From Phycocordibacter sp964398865 (GTDB lineage Bacteria; Patescibacteriota; Minisyncoccia; Phycocordibacterales; Phycocordibacteraceae), in NCBI GenBank assembly GCA_964398865.1, contig CAYNOO010000005.1:1-62223 (forward strand): a stretch of DNA of 62,223 bases. The letters are read 5' to 3'. The translations under genes were made by a program, and so were the position numbers. Each line of letters opens with the position of its first letter. Within the stretch, counting starts at the first letter, position 1. The notes under the pieces were generated by a model. That model saw only the letters and a program-made list of their open reading frames with translations, had not been told where the DNA came from and did not search any database. Shown here piece by piece: positions 17,077 to 25,045 of the stretch.

Positions 17077-18108
17077 ATGAAAAAAATACTTATTGTTACC
17101 GATGCATGGGCACCTCAGGTGAATGGTGTCGCTGTCACGCTTGAAGAATCGAAGAAACATCTGGAAGAGCAGGGCTTCGCGGTAACAGTAGTGCATCCGG
17201 GGCTTTTCAGTACGGTTCCACTTCCTTTCTATTCGGAAATCAAGCTCGTGCTTTTCCCCACTCGGAAGCTTAGAAGGATTCTTCACGCGGAAAAGCCAGA
17301 GTACATCCATATCGCAACCGAAGGACCGCTTGGTTTTTCCATGAGAAACCTGTGCCTCAAGAAAAAAATATCCTTTACTACCGCCTACCACACGCATTTT
17401 CCGTTTTACTTGGGTCTCTATGTCACAAGCCTCGGTATACCGAAGCTTGTGTACCGATATCTCTCGTGGTTTCACAATGCAGGCAGAGCAACGATAGTCC
17501 ATACAAAGACATTAAAGACAGAGCTTGAGGCAGAGGGCTTTACAAAAACCGTCCTGTGCCCGCTTGGTGTTGACACTGCTTTCTTTACCCGGAATCTCTT
17601 ACCCGACCTCCCGTTGCTTCCGGGACCCGTCTTCACGTATTTTGGAAGGTTGGCAAAAGAGAAGAATGTAGAAGAATTCCTGGCATGCAATCTTCCCGGC
17701 ACTAAGCTCATTATCGGAGACGGACCGGAGAGGGCGCGGTTAGAGCGTATGTATCCGAGCCATGCCGAATTCGTGGGATACAAGAACGGGAAAGAGCTCA
17801 TTGATTGGCTCTCGCTTTCCGACGTGTTGGTGTTTCCGTCCCGCTCTGAAACATTCGGCTTGGTAGTGCTTGAGGCTCTGGCGTGCAAGATTCCTGTTGC
17901 AGCTCACGATGTTATAGGTCCGCGCGACATCATCACTCCGGGAGTGGATGGGTTTCTTGATGAAAACCTAAGAGAAGCCGCATTACGGTGTTTGTCTCTC
18001 TCGAAAGAAAAATGTCGTGAGAAAGCGTTGCAGTTCTCGTGGGAGAACGCCACGGCTCGGTTCATAGAGGTGATTGAGAAAGGTTCGCTCAATCCTATTA
18101 CTGACTAA
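17077..18108 (+). CDS. GT4-family glycosyltransferase
   Basis: The start at 17077 gives MKKILIVTDAWAPQVNGV (343 aa), typical of GT-B retaining enzymes related to MgtA/PimB mannosyl- and glucosyltransferases. The acceptor-side TDAWAPQVNGVAVT, the linker RLAKEKNVEEFL and the nucleotide-sugar motif SRSETFGLVVLEALAC (EX7E type) are present. It probably adds a hexose to a lipid at the membrane. The donor and acceptor are not known. Its stop overlaps that of a small membrane protein gene on the other strand. Confidence 0.88.
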   Translation: MKKILIVTDAWAPQVNGVAVTLEESKKHLEEQGFAVTVVHPGLFSTVPLPFYSEIKLVLFPTRKLRRILHAEKPEYIHIATEGPLGFSMRNLCLKKKISFTTAYHTHFPFYLGLYVTSLGIPKLVYRYLSWFHNAGRATIVHTKTLKTELEAEGFTKTVLCPLGVDTAFFTRNLLPDLPLLPGPVFTYFGRLAKEKNVEEFLACNLPGTKLIIGDGPERARLERMYPSHAEFVGYKNGKELIDWLSLSDVLVFPSRSETFGLVVLEALACKIPVAAHDVIGPRDIITPGVDGFLDENLREAALRCLSLSKEKCREKALQFSWENATARFIEVIEKGSLNPITD

Positions 18109-18269
18109 CGTGTGAGTTTGTAGGTAAGCCATATTCCTACGAACGCGCCGAAGGAACTACAAATTATTGAAGAGAAGGAGAAGGCGCTAGCACCCCAGAG
18201 TAGCGGGATAAGTCCGCCAATAGAGGAGCCTGCGAAGACGCCTATCCATACAAGAGATTTAAATTCCAT
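18105..18269 (-). CDS. Small membrane protein (54 aa)
   Basis: The reading frame starts MEFKSLVWIGVFAGSS and continues with two Gly/Ser-rich hydrophobic segments, ending in YKLTR. GGAG lies just before the ATG. It overlaps the glycosyltransferase stop codon by 3 nt on the opposite strand. Glycine spacing in the helices recalls glycine-zipper membrane proteins. No family assigned. Confidence 0.55.
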   Translation of the reverse strand: MEFKSLVWIGVFAGSSIGGLIPLLWGASAFSFSSIICSSFGAFVGIWLTYKLTR

Positions 18270-18339
18270 TTCTCCAAGTGTACAGAGGCTTGAATACCTT
18301 TATTACGCTATAGAGAATCAGCTGTAGGGGATAACTTGC

Positions 18340-18369
18340 TTGCATGGCGAACGTTCGTTCGCCTATACT
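18340..18369 (+). promoter_or_regulatory. lexA promoter
   Basis: A -35 TTGCAT (18340-18345), an 18-bp spacer and a -10 TATACT (18364-18369) precede the ATG at 18378 by only 8 nt, so the mRNA should have no or almost no leader. The SOS box fills the spacer. Confidence 0.7.
18348..18361 (+). promoter_or_regulatory. SOS box (LexA operator)
   Basis: CGAACGTTCGTTCG has the two half-sites CGAAC and GTTCG separated by 4 bp, the Gram-positive-type LexA operator. It sits between -35 and -10, so LexA binding would block its own promoter. Confidence 0.8.
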
Positions 18370-18377
18370 AGTCTCAT

Positions 18378-18944
18378 ATGGATACCTCATATTTAAGGGA
18401 AATTCTTCAATTTTATAGATCGCGTTGGCGCATGCCGTCCTACGCTGAAATAATGGATATCACGGGGCTACGCTCTAAAGATTCCGTATTCAAACTCGTT
18501 GACCGGTTGGTACGCCGCGGGCAACTAAAGAAAGATAGGCGTGGGCGGCTTATTCCTTCGACCGTCTTAGGTGAGATAAAAATATTAGGTCTTGTGGAGG
18601 CTGGCATTCCTGCTACTGCAGAAGAGGAGATTCTCGATTCTATTTCGTTAGATGAGTATCTTATTCCTAATCGTGAAGAGACGTACTTGTTGCGCGTGAA
18701 GGGCGACTCGATGAAAGACGCCGGAATTGTAGAAGGTGACATGGTGATTGCGGAGAGAGCAAACACTGCGAAAGTTGGGGAGATTGTCATCGCGGAAGTG
18801 GATGGGGGATGGACGATGAAATATTTCCGTATGAAGAAAGGTAAACCGTATCTTGAGCCAGCGAATAGTGCCTATAAGCCTATTCACCCTGAAGGGGAGC
18901 TTACAGTCGCCGCGATTGTTCGCGGAGTAATCAGGAAATATTGA
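18378..18944 (+). CDS. lexA: LexA repressor
   Basis: This 188-aa protein has an N-terminal winged helix (residues 1-65; PSYAEIMDITGLRSKDSVFKL) and a C-terminal S24 autoprotease. The self-cleavage bond is Ala-Gly in GLVEAGIP, the catalytic Ser is in VKGDSMKDAGI and the Lys in WTMKYF. On DNA damage, RecA filaments stimulate cleavage and derepress the SOS genes. An SOS box in its own promoter shows autoregulation. Confidence 0.93.
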   Translation: MDTSYLREILQFYRSRWRMPSYAEIMDITGLRSKDSVFKLVDRLVRRGQLKKDRRGRLIPSTVLGEIKILGLVEAGIPATAEEEILDSISLDEYLIPNREETYLLRVKGDSMKDAGIVEGDMVIAERANTAKVGEIVIAEVDGGWTMKYFRMKKGKPYLEPANSAYKPIHPEGELTVAAIVRGVIRKY

Positions 18945-18952
18945 AATGGACT

Positions 18953-19258
18953 CTAGAGACCTAGTGTCGGCTCTGGGTTCGATTGTTTCTTTTTTGGGGT
19001 AATCGTGTAGTTCTCGTGGAGATATTTTAGGTTCTCGCGAAGGCGTGCAATCTGTATTTCAGCAATCTTCATAGCTTCATCTTTTTCTTGCAGTTTGCCT
19101 GCGGTTTCTTCAACGAACCCGAGCAAGGTTGAGAGCATAGCAAAATAGTCACCATTCTCTACATGGAATATCAATTGTTTTAATTCTCCTTCCGCATCCT
19201 CTGCATCCTGAATAATTAGGATGTTTGAGTGAATGACAGGGAATTCAAGCTCGCCCAT
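18953..19258 (-). CDS. Hypothetical coiled-coil protein
   Basis: This 101-aa protein is not recognised. Residues 30-90 are a predicted amphipathic/coiled-coil stretch (VEETAGKLQEKDEAMKIAE...) and the tail is polar. It has no signal peptide. A TATACT box ends 7 nt before the ATG. It is convergent with lexA. Confidence 0.6.
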   Translation of the reverse strand: MGELEFPVIHSNILIIQDAEDAEGELKQLIFHVENGDYFAMLSTLLGFVEETAGKLQEKDEAMKIAEIQIARLRENLKYLHENYTITPKKKQSNPEPTLGL

Positions 19259-19322
19259 GGAGGTCAGTATACCCTAGCAAGAAAAACGAGCGGCATGCTT
19301 ATCCACCCGCTGTGCAGGTTTT

Positions 19323-20072
19323 TTATCGATATGGTGCGGGAACGCTCTTGAAATCACTATTGGTGACAATGATGTGATCAATAAGGTCGATGCCAAGCAA
19401 TGCTCCAGCTTTGATTATCTGCTCCGTCACGAGTGTGTCTGCACCGCTTGCGCTCGTTATACCGGACGGGTGATTATGGACGAGGATGAGCGCCGCCGCT
19501 GAGTATTCAAGTGCAGGTCGAAACACATCGCGCGGATGCACAATGTTGGCGTCGAGCGTGCCTATGGAAATCACTTCATCGTGGATTACCTTGTAGTGGG
19601 TATTGAGATAGATGCCACGGAGATGTTCTTTTGAAAGCGTCCGCATATCCTGGGCGTATTCGAATACTTCGCGGGCAGTGCGCAAGGTCGGAGCTGCGTG
19701 TTCATTCTTTAGGAAGAAACGTCGTCCAAGTTCAGAAGATGCCACAATCTGCATTGCTTTTCCAAGCGGTATATCAAGATTTTTTGCAAGCTCTGCAGGG
19801 TTTTTCTCGCTCATGAGTGATCGGTCACCATATTCTTTCATGATGCGGTTTGACATCGTCATGACCTCCTCTTTCTTTGTGCCGGTGTTCAAGAGCACCG
19901 CAAGAAGTTCTTGAGTAGAAAGCACAGAAGACCCATGGAGAAGCATGCGCTCGCGCGGTTTCTCCTCCTCTGGCAAATCCCGAACCTTCAGAATGTAACG
20001 ACGCTCGGGGTTATCGAGGACAAGATCTCCGCTTTTGATTTGGTAACGCATTCCAGGGGCGGTTTTCATCAT
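19323..20072 (-). CDS. radC: RadC family JAB/MPN-domain protein
   Basis: This 249-aa protein has the RadC layout: an N-terminal helix-hairpin-helix part (RMLLHGSSVLSTQELLAVLL) and a C-terminal JAMM metalloprotease-like domain with HNHPSG and the downstream Asp in SGADTLVTEQ. It carries the family name for DNA repair, but its biochemical role remains unsettled. The last residues (KSVPAPYR) differ from the usual ending. The ATG at 20072 begins MMKTAPGMRYQ; a later Met at residue 8 is also possible. Confidence 0.85.
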   Translation of the reverse strand: MMKTAPGMRYQIKSGDLVLDNPERRYILKVRDLPEEEKPRERMLLHGSSVLSTQELLAVLLNTGTKKEEVMTMSNRIMKEYGDRSLMSEKNPAELAKNLDIPLGKAMQIVASSELGRRFFLKNEHAAPTLRTAREVFEYAQDMRTLSKEHLRGIYLNTHYKVIHDEVISIGTLDANIVHPRDVFRPALEYSAAALILVHNHPSGITSASGADTLVTEQIIKAGALLGIDLIDHIIVTNSDFKSVPAPYR

Positions 20073-20135
20073 CTATTTATAGCATTCACTGCTCATACAT
20101 TCTGTGATGGTCGAGTAATGAGTGTTAATTATTTC

Positions 20136-20762
20136 TTATGTTCGTCTATTTTTCTTGCTCCATTCGCGAAGCGTTCCCGCTTTTCGCTCCATGGTGTCTG
20201 CTGAGCGTAGGTATTTCTTATTTTCTTTTGGGACGAGAGGGAAATGAGGGAGAGCATCAAGCATCTCATCAATATGCCAGAGGTCTTCTTCCGCGGTAAT
20301 CCAGCTCGTGCCGAGTCGCTTCATGTTCAGGGGTTTCGAGTAGCTTCGGAGCATTTTCACACCACCCTCGTCTAAGAACCACTCATGGAAATAGGAAAGT
20401 GCTAACTCACGGAGCGTTCGGTATATCGGGTCGCGAAACCGTAACACTGCATGATTTGTTTTTGAAATCGCGCCCCAGTAGTCATTTTGTTTATAGAGAG
20501 CAACGATGTGGTCATCGTCTTCGGGAGCCGCGGTGAGATCCATCAAGAGCGGCTCTTTGCCGTGAATCCATAGTGCTGTGGCTGCCAAAAGTGCTCCCTC
20601 AATACAATGGGCTTTTTTCTCGCGAAGTACACGCCGGGGCGAGAAGTGTGTTTCTCCTTCCTTTTCGTAGTTGATGGGGAGGGTATCGAGAAAATCTTGG
20701 ATTTGTATCGGCGTTCTAAGTTTTTTCAAGACTGAAAGCTCTTTTGCAGTGAGGTCGAACAT
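20136..20762 (-). CDS. Transglutaminase-like (papain-fold) hypothetical protein
   Basis: The protein has about 208 aa. AHCIEGALLAATALW followed by DDDHIVALYK and an Asn/Asp in ISKTNHAVLRFRDP gives the Cys-His-Asp order of transglutaminase-like cysteine proteins. It could be a peptidase or a structural relative; no substrate is evident. I use the ATG at 20762 because TATACT ends 6 nt upstream; a GTG at 20768 is in frame. It is divergent from the MFS gene. Confidence 0.5.
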   Translation of the reverse strand: MFDLTAKELSVLKKLRTPIQIQDFLDTLPINYEKEGETHFSPRRVLREKKAHCIEGALLAATALWIHGKEPLLMDLTAAPEDDDHIVALYKQNDYWGAISKTNHAVLRFRDPIYRTLRELALSYFHEWFLDEGGVKMLRSYSKPLNMKRLGTSWITAEEDLWHIDEMLDALPHFPLVPKENKKYLRSADTMERKAGTLREWSKKNRRT

Positions 20763-20768
20763 ATCCAC

Positions 20769-20793
20769 AGTATAAATGCTCGTTTGCTATAGT
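20769..20793. promoter_or_regulatory. Divergent -10 boxes
   Basis: Minus strand TATACT (20774-20769) lies 6 nt before the ATG of the transglutaminase-like gene. Plus strand TATAGT (20788-20793) lies 6 nt before the ATG of the MFS gene. Both suggest leaderless mRNAs. Confidence 0.5.
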
Positions 20794-20799
20794 GATCGG

Positions 20800-22020
20800 A
20801 TGCAGAAAAAAGTATTGCCAATCCTTTTCATAACGTTACTTCTCGACATGATTGGTATCGGAATGATATTCCCGATTATTCCTATCATTCTCACTGACCC
20901 GTCCTCGCCGTCGTTCTTGCTCAGTGGCTTCTCGACGAGCGCACAATACCTCATTGCGGGACTTCTTACCGGTATCTTTGGGCTCATGCAGTTCATCGCG
21001 GCGCCAATTTTGGGAGAATTCTCTGATGCGTATGGTAGAAAACGCCTTTTAACGTTTGGCGTTGGCATTCTCGCAGTTGCTCAGCTCATGTTCGGATTCG
21101 CTATCGTTATAGGTTCGTTGCCGCTTCTGTTCCTGTCCCGTGCTATTGCTGGACTTGCTGCAGCGAACTTTTCTATTGCACAGGCAGCAATTGCGGACGT
21201 GACCGAGCCGAAAGACCGCGCAAAGAATTTCGGTCTTGTTGGTGCAGCTTTCGGACTCGGATTTCTCGTGGGTCCCATTCTTGGCGGTTGGGTCTTGCAT
21301 CTAACGGGTTTTGCCTCAGCACCTTTCTGGCTTGCGGGAGGACTTGGCATCCTGAATCTTCTCTCCATCTCGCTTTTCTTCCCAGAGACCCGGAAGGGAG
21401 ACGGCTCTCACAATTTTCATTTTCTCAAGGGCGTACGAAATATTCAGTCTGCTATTAACGACGTTGATGCGAGACCTGTATATCTCTCATCCTTCTTGCT
21501 CCAGCTCGGCTTCGGATTCTTCACATCGTTTATTGGCATATTGCTGGTGAGCCGCTTCGGATTCACTGCCGCAGGTATCGGCACTTTCTTCGGTATCGTC
21601 GGAGCCTGGATAATCTTTACGCAGGCGATCGTACTTCGCATAGTGACCAAGCTTTACAATGAGCGCACGATTCTCCGTGTTTCACTTCTTCTCGTCAGTG
21701 GGGCTATCTTTGCGTACGGGTTTTTGCCAAGCGTCGTGTTCCTCTATGTTGTTATACCGTTTCTGGCTATCGGCAACGGTCTTTCGGTCGCAAACCTGGC
21801 AGCGTTAGTGAGTAAGGGGGTTTCCTCTGAAAAGCAAGGCGCAGCACTCGGAATCAGCGGATCCTTGCAAGCACTTGCGCAGGGAGTAGCTCCACTTATT
21901 GCTGGTATTGGTGCGGGATTTTTAGGTCTTCAAATGCCTTTTATCGTTGGTATGATTTTCGTTTTCTTCGCTTGGATGACCCTGTTCATGTTTTCGAAAA
22001 GGCGCGCTGTTACTTCATAA
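20800..22020 (+). CDS. MFS transporter, TetA-like
   Basis: This 406-aa protein has 12 membrane segments and starts MQKKVLPILFITLLLDMIG, like the tetracycline/multidrug proton antiporters. The loop 2-3 motif is GEFSDAYGRKRLL, and helix 5 has GAAFGLGFLVGPILGG (motif C of drug-H+ antiporters). It probably expels small molecules; the actual substrate cannot be told. The start at 20800 is chosen because a -10 box lies 6 nt upstream; an upstream in-frame start (20776) would overlap the promoter. Confidence 0.87.
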   Translation: MQKKVLPILFITLLLDMIGIGMIFPIIPIILTDPSSPSFLLSGFSTSAQYLIAGLLTGIFGLMQFIAAPILGEFSDAYGRKRLLTFGVGILAVAQLMFGFAIVIGSLPLLFLSRAIAGLAAANFSIAQAAIADVTEPKDRAKNFGLVGAAFGLGFLVGPILGGWVLHLTGFASAPFWLAGGLGILNLLSISLFFPETRKGDGSHNFHFLKGVRNIQSAINDVDARPVYLSSFLLQLGFGFFTSFIGILLVSRFGFTAAGIGTFFGIVGAWIIFTQAIVLRIVTKLYNERTILRVSLLLVSGAIFAYGFLPSVVFLYVVIPFLAIGNGLSVANLAALVSKGVSSEKQGAALGISGSLQALAQGVAPLIAGIGAGFLGLQMPFIVGMIFVFFAWMTLFMFSKRRAVTS

Positions 22021-22066
22021 TCTTTGGAATGGTATGATTGCCGTGGCACTTTTTTATAATTAGAAA

Positions 22067-22101
22067 CTGAAAGCTGACGCCTGTAACCAGAAAACTGATT
22101 T
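22067..22101. repeat. Heptamer array before glpX
   Basis: CTGAAAG, CTGACGC, CTGTAAC, CAGAAAA and CTGATTT follow in phase on the plus strand. This is the inverse orientation of the arrays at 4655 and 6692 (whose complement reads CTGAAAG, CTGGAAG and so on). The match is looser here. Confidence 0.5.
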
Positions 22102-22104
22102 ATC

Positions 22105-23067
22105 ATGGATAGAAACCTGGCATTGGAATTCGTACGAGTTACTGAAGCCGCAGCAGTTGCGGCGGCGCATTGGATAGGTAAAGGGGATAAGTTAAAAGCA
22201 GATGGTGCAGCAGTGGATGCAATGAGGGACTCATTCAATCAAATTGAATTCAGTGGTCGTGTGGTGATTGGTGAGGGCAGCAAGGACGAGGCACCTGAAC
22301 TCTACACTGGCGAGAAATTAGGTAAGGGAGGCAAGCCAGCATTGGACATTGCCGTTGACCCTCTTGAGTGCACTGATTCCGTCGCATTCGGTAGATATAA
22401 CGCACTTTCTGTCATTGTGGCTGGACCAAAAGGCACGCTTCTTTCAGCACCTGATACGTACATGGAGAAAATTGCCGTAGGACCCAAAGCTGCAAAGGTG
22501 ATTCGCCTTGATGCGAGCACTGCAACCAACATTAAGAAAGTCGCGAAAGCTCTTGGCAAGAAAGTGGGTGACATCACCGTTGTTGTGCTTGATCGCGACA
22601 GACACGTGAGCCTTATAAAAGAAATACGCGCTGCAGGTGCGAGAGTTCGTCTCATTACCGATGGCGACATTGCAGGTGCCATTGCGCCATCGATGTTTGA
22701 TTCAGGAATTGACATTCTCATGGGCACGGGAGCTTCCGCAGAAGCGGTGCTTGCTGCTGCTGCCATCAAGGCCCTCGGTGGAGAGATTTTGTGCAGGTTT
22801 GCGCCTAAAAGTGAGGCACACATGGTAAGCCTCAAGAAGCACGGACTCAACACCAAGAAAATTTATTCTGCTGAGACTCTTGCGAAAGGGGACATGCTGA
22901 CGTTCACTGCAACTGGCGTCATCGATGGTCCGCTTCTCGAGGGTGTGCGCTTCACGAAGAGTAAGGCAGTTACACATTCGTTAGTCATTCGCGGGAAGTC
23001 TGGCACGGTGCGCTACATGACAACGCATCATAAACGTGACCCGCGCGGAAGATTTTATTCATCCTAA
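22105..23067 (+). CDS. glpX: Fructose-1,6-bisphosphatase class II (GlpX family)
   Basis: This 320-aa enzyme removes the 1-phosphate of fructose-1,6-bisphosphate in gluconeogenesis or the pentose-phosphate cycle. It shows the metal ligands of the family: IGEGSKDEAP and the AVDPLE segment. In most relatives that segment continues PLEGT; here it is PLECT, a Cys for the Gly. DGDIAGAIAP and GTGASAEAVLAAAAIKALGG follow as in GlpX. It is the first gene of an operon with class I aldolase and a Nudix enzyme. Confidence 0.9.
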   Translation: MDRNLALEFVRVTEAAAVAAAHWIGKGDKLKADGAAVDAMRDSFNQIEFSGRVVIGEGSKDEAPELYTGEKLGKGGKPALDIAVDPLECTDSVAFGRYNALSVIVAGPKGTLLSAPDTYMEKIAVGPKAAKVIRLDASTATNIKKVAKALGKKVGDITVVVLDRDRHVSLIKEIRAAGARVRLITDGDIAGAIAPSMFDSGIDILMGTGASAEAVLAAAAIKALGGEILCRFAPKSEAHMVSLKKHGLNTKKIYSAETLAKGDMLTFTATGVIDGPLLEGVRFTKSKAVTHSLVIRGKSGTVRYMTTHHKRDPRGRFYSS

Positions 23068-23090
23068 ATGTTTTAGTAAATTTTTGAATC

Positions 23091-24104
23091 ATGATTACAG
23101 ACGAAGCACGAGCAAAGTTGAGAGAAGTCGCAAAAGCGATGGTGATCCCAGGCAAGGGAATACTTGCTGCGGACGAGAGCTTCGGAAACATCAATAAGAA
23201 ATTTGAGAACCTCGGCGTTCCCGTCACAGAAGATAATAGACGCGCATACAGAGAGCTTCTTTTCACTGCTCCAGGAATCGGCGAATATATTTCCGGTGTC
23301 ATACTCTTCGACGAGACGATGCGGCAAAGTGCCGCTGATGGACGGAAACTCACACAAGTTTTAAAAGACGCAGGCGTGTTGCCTGGGATCAAGGTAGATG
23401 AAGGGGTAGAAAAGATTGGAGACTCTGTGGAGACCACGACAAAAGGCTTAAGTGGACTTCCTCCGCGCTTGGCTGAATATGCGAGCATGGGTGCAGCATT
23501 TGCGAAGTGGCGTGCTGTTATTACCATAGGTGAGGGAATGCCAACTGACGGTGCGATACGGGAGAACGCAAAACAGCTAGCGCAGTATGCACTGATGTGT
23601 CAGGAAGCGGGTATTGTGCCAATCGTAGAGCCGGAAGTTTTGATGGATGGGTCTAACACCATAGATGGTTGTAGGGATGCGACTGAGCGAACCCTTGTCG
23701 CTGTGTTTGAAGAATTGAAAAACGCTGGAGTCGCTATCGATGGCATGATATTGAAGCCCAATATGATAGTTCCAGGGAAAGCGAGTGGCATGAAGGCGAC
23801 CCCTGAAGAAGTAGCAAAAGCGACAACTGATCTTTTCAAAAAAGTTTTGCCCAATGATTTGCCTGGCGCAGTGTTTCTTTCAGGTGGTCAGAGTGAGATA
23901 GAAGCGACAGCAAACCTGAACGCGATGAACAAGCTCGGAGCATACCGCTGGAAGCTTTCGTTCTCGTACGGGCGCGCTCTTCAGGCAAGCGCTTTGAAGC
24001 TCTGGAGCGGAAAGCCTGAAAACGTGAAAGCGGCACAAGATACATTCATTCATCGTGCAAAAATGAATAGCTTAGCTACGCTCGGTCAATATGAATCTGA
24101 ATGA
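23091..24104 (+). CDS. Fructose-bisphosphate aldolase class I
   Basis: This 337-aa protein is of the eukaryote-like class I type, with the Schiff-base Lys in GMILKPNMIVPG. Other family landmarks are GKGILAADES near the start, SGVILFDET and the LSFSYGRALQASAL segment near the end. It interconverts fructose-1,6-bisphosphate with the two triose phosphates and needs no metal. It lies 23 nt behind glpX, and the two consecutive steps of sugar-phosphate metabolism are probably co-expressed. The 3' end overlaps the Nudix gene by 14 nt. Confidence 0.93.
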   Translation: MITDEARAKLREVAKAMVIPGKGILAADESFGNINKKFENLGVPVTEDNRRAYRELLFTAPGIGEYISGVILFDETMRQSAADGRKLTQVLKDAGVLPGIKVDEGVEKIGDSVETTTKGLSGLPPRLAEYASMGAAFAKWRAVITIGEGMPTDGAIRENAKQLAQYALMCQEAGIVPIVEPEVLMDGSNTIDGCRDATERTLVAVFEELKNAGVAIDGMILKPNMIVPGKASGMKATPEEVAKATTDLFKKVLPNDLPGAVFLSGGQSEIEATANLNAMNKLGAYRWKLSFSYGRALQASALKLWSGKPENVKAAQDTFIHRAKMNSLATLGQYESE

Positions 24105-24525
24105 TAAAAAGATGGACATTGAGACGTGTCCGGCGCTCACGGTGGACTGTGTCGTATTCGATTCAGAAGATCGACTTCTATTGATTCAACGAAAGAATAA
24201 ACCGTTCATTGGTCAGTACGCGCTGCCTGGCGGTTTTGTTCAGCAAGGCGAGAGTACCGAAGACGCGGCACTTCGAGAACTCAAGGAAGAAACAGGAATA
24301 GAAGCAAAGTCTCTTGATTTGGTGGGCGTGTATTCTAATCCCGGTCGCGACCCCAGAGGGCACGTCGTGAGTATTGCCTACCTGATACGTATTCCTTTCA
24401 ACGCAGAGCCCAAAGCGGGAAGTGATGCCACGTCAGCCACATTCGTAAAAGATTGGAAAGATTTTGATTTCGCATTTGATCACGCCGTTATCATCACTGA
24501 TGCCTTGCGACGCAAGGGAGCTTGA
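24091..24525 (+). CDS. Nudix hydrolase
   Basis: This 144-aa protein has the complete Nudix box: GGFVQQGESTEDAAL followed by RELKEETGI. The segment RDPRGHVVSIAYL after the box is typical of ADP-ribose pyrophosphatase-like or NrtR-like Nudix domains. An ATG at 24112 (MDIETCPAL) is an alternative start without overlap. It is the third gene of the glpX-aldolase operon. The substrate, probably ADP-ribose or a related nucleotide sugar, is inferred only. Confidence 0.85.
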   Translation: MNLNDKKMDIETCPALTVDCVVFDSEDRLLLIQRKNKPFIGQYALPGGFVQQGESTEDAALRELKEETGIEAKSLDLVGVYSNPGRDPRGHVVSIAYLIRIPFNAEPKAGSDATSATFVKDWKDFDFAFDHAVIITDALRRKGA

Positions 24526-24569
24526 GAGGAGTATAATTAACTTAGAGTTATAAGTTTTAATGTAAGAGT

Positions 24570-24836
24570 ATGTCACATATAGATTCAAAGAAGACAGCAT
24601 TAGCGCTTGGTTTCTTTTTTGCAGGTTTTCATCTCGTCTGGTCTTTACTTGTTCTCTTCGGTTGGGCACAAGCGGTGCTTGATTTTATCTTCTGGATTCA
24701 TATGCTCCGTGCTGTGTATCTCGTTGACACGTTCAACCTCGTCGCAGCTCTCGCGCTTGTCGTCATTACTTTTTTCATTGGTGCGCTCATTGGCTTTGTA
24801 TTCGCAAAAATCTGGAATTGGCTGCATAAGGCATAA
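24570..24836 (+). CDS. Small membrane protein (88 aa)
   Basis: Two hydrophobic segments (about residues 8-35 and 54-80) enclose a loop with FIFWIHMLRAVYLVDTFN. Not recognised; proteins like it are common in Parcubacteria genomes. It lies downstream of the Nudix gene and upstream of the tRNA region. Confidence 0.6.
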   Translation: MSHIDSKKTALALGFFFAGFHLVWSLLVLFGWAQAVLDFIFWIHMLRAVYLVDTFNLVAALALVVITFFIGALIGFVFAKIWNWLHKA

Positions 24837-24902
24837 ACCTCTGTGGAGGGGCATAAAGGTTTGCTCTGGCGTAAACTCTTATTTTGAGTAGAATAGTGAT
24901 AC

Positions 24903-25021
24903 ATTCCGCGGCAAGCCTGGAAGCCAGGCTTCCTCCGACGGCGCTCGGACGATATGAAAGTACACTTTCACGTCGCTCCTCGCTTGTCGTAGGAGCTCAA
25001 TTCTTGAGCTTTCCGCGGAAT
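24903..25021. repeat. Multi-hairpin element with tRNA-like terminal inverted repeats
   Basis: The ends are ATTCCGCGG (24903-24911) and its complement CCGCGGAAT (25013-25021). Inside are five hairpins: 24913-24931 (AAGCCTGG stem), 24934-24949, 24955-24970, 24975-24996 and 24994-25010. The last two share 3 nt and exclude each other. The terminal 9-mer is the same as the 5' end of the tRNA-Asn gene (25044-25052). No open frame is apparent. Confidence 0.65.
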
Positions 25022-25045
25022 GAAAGTTGTTTGACAACAACATAT

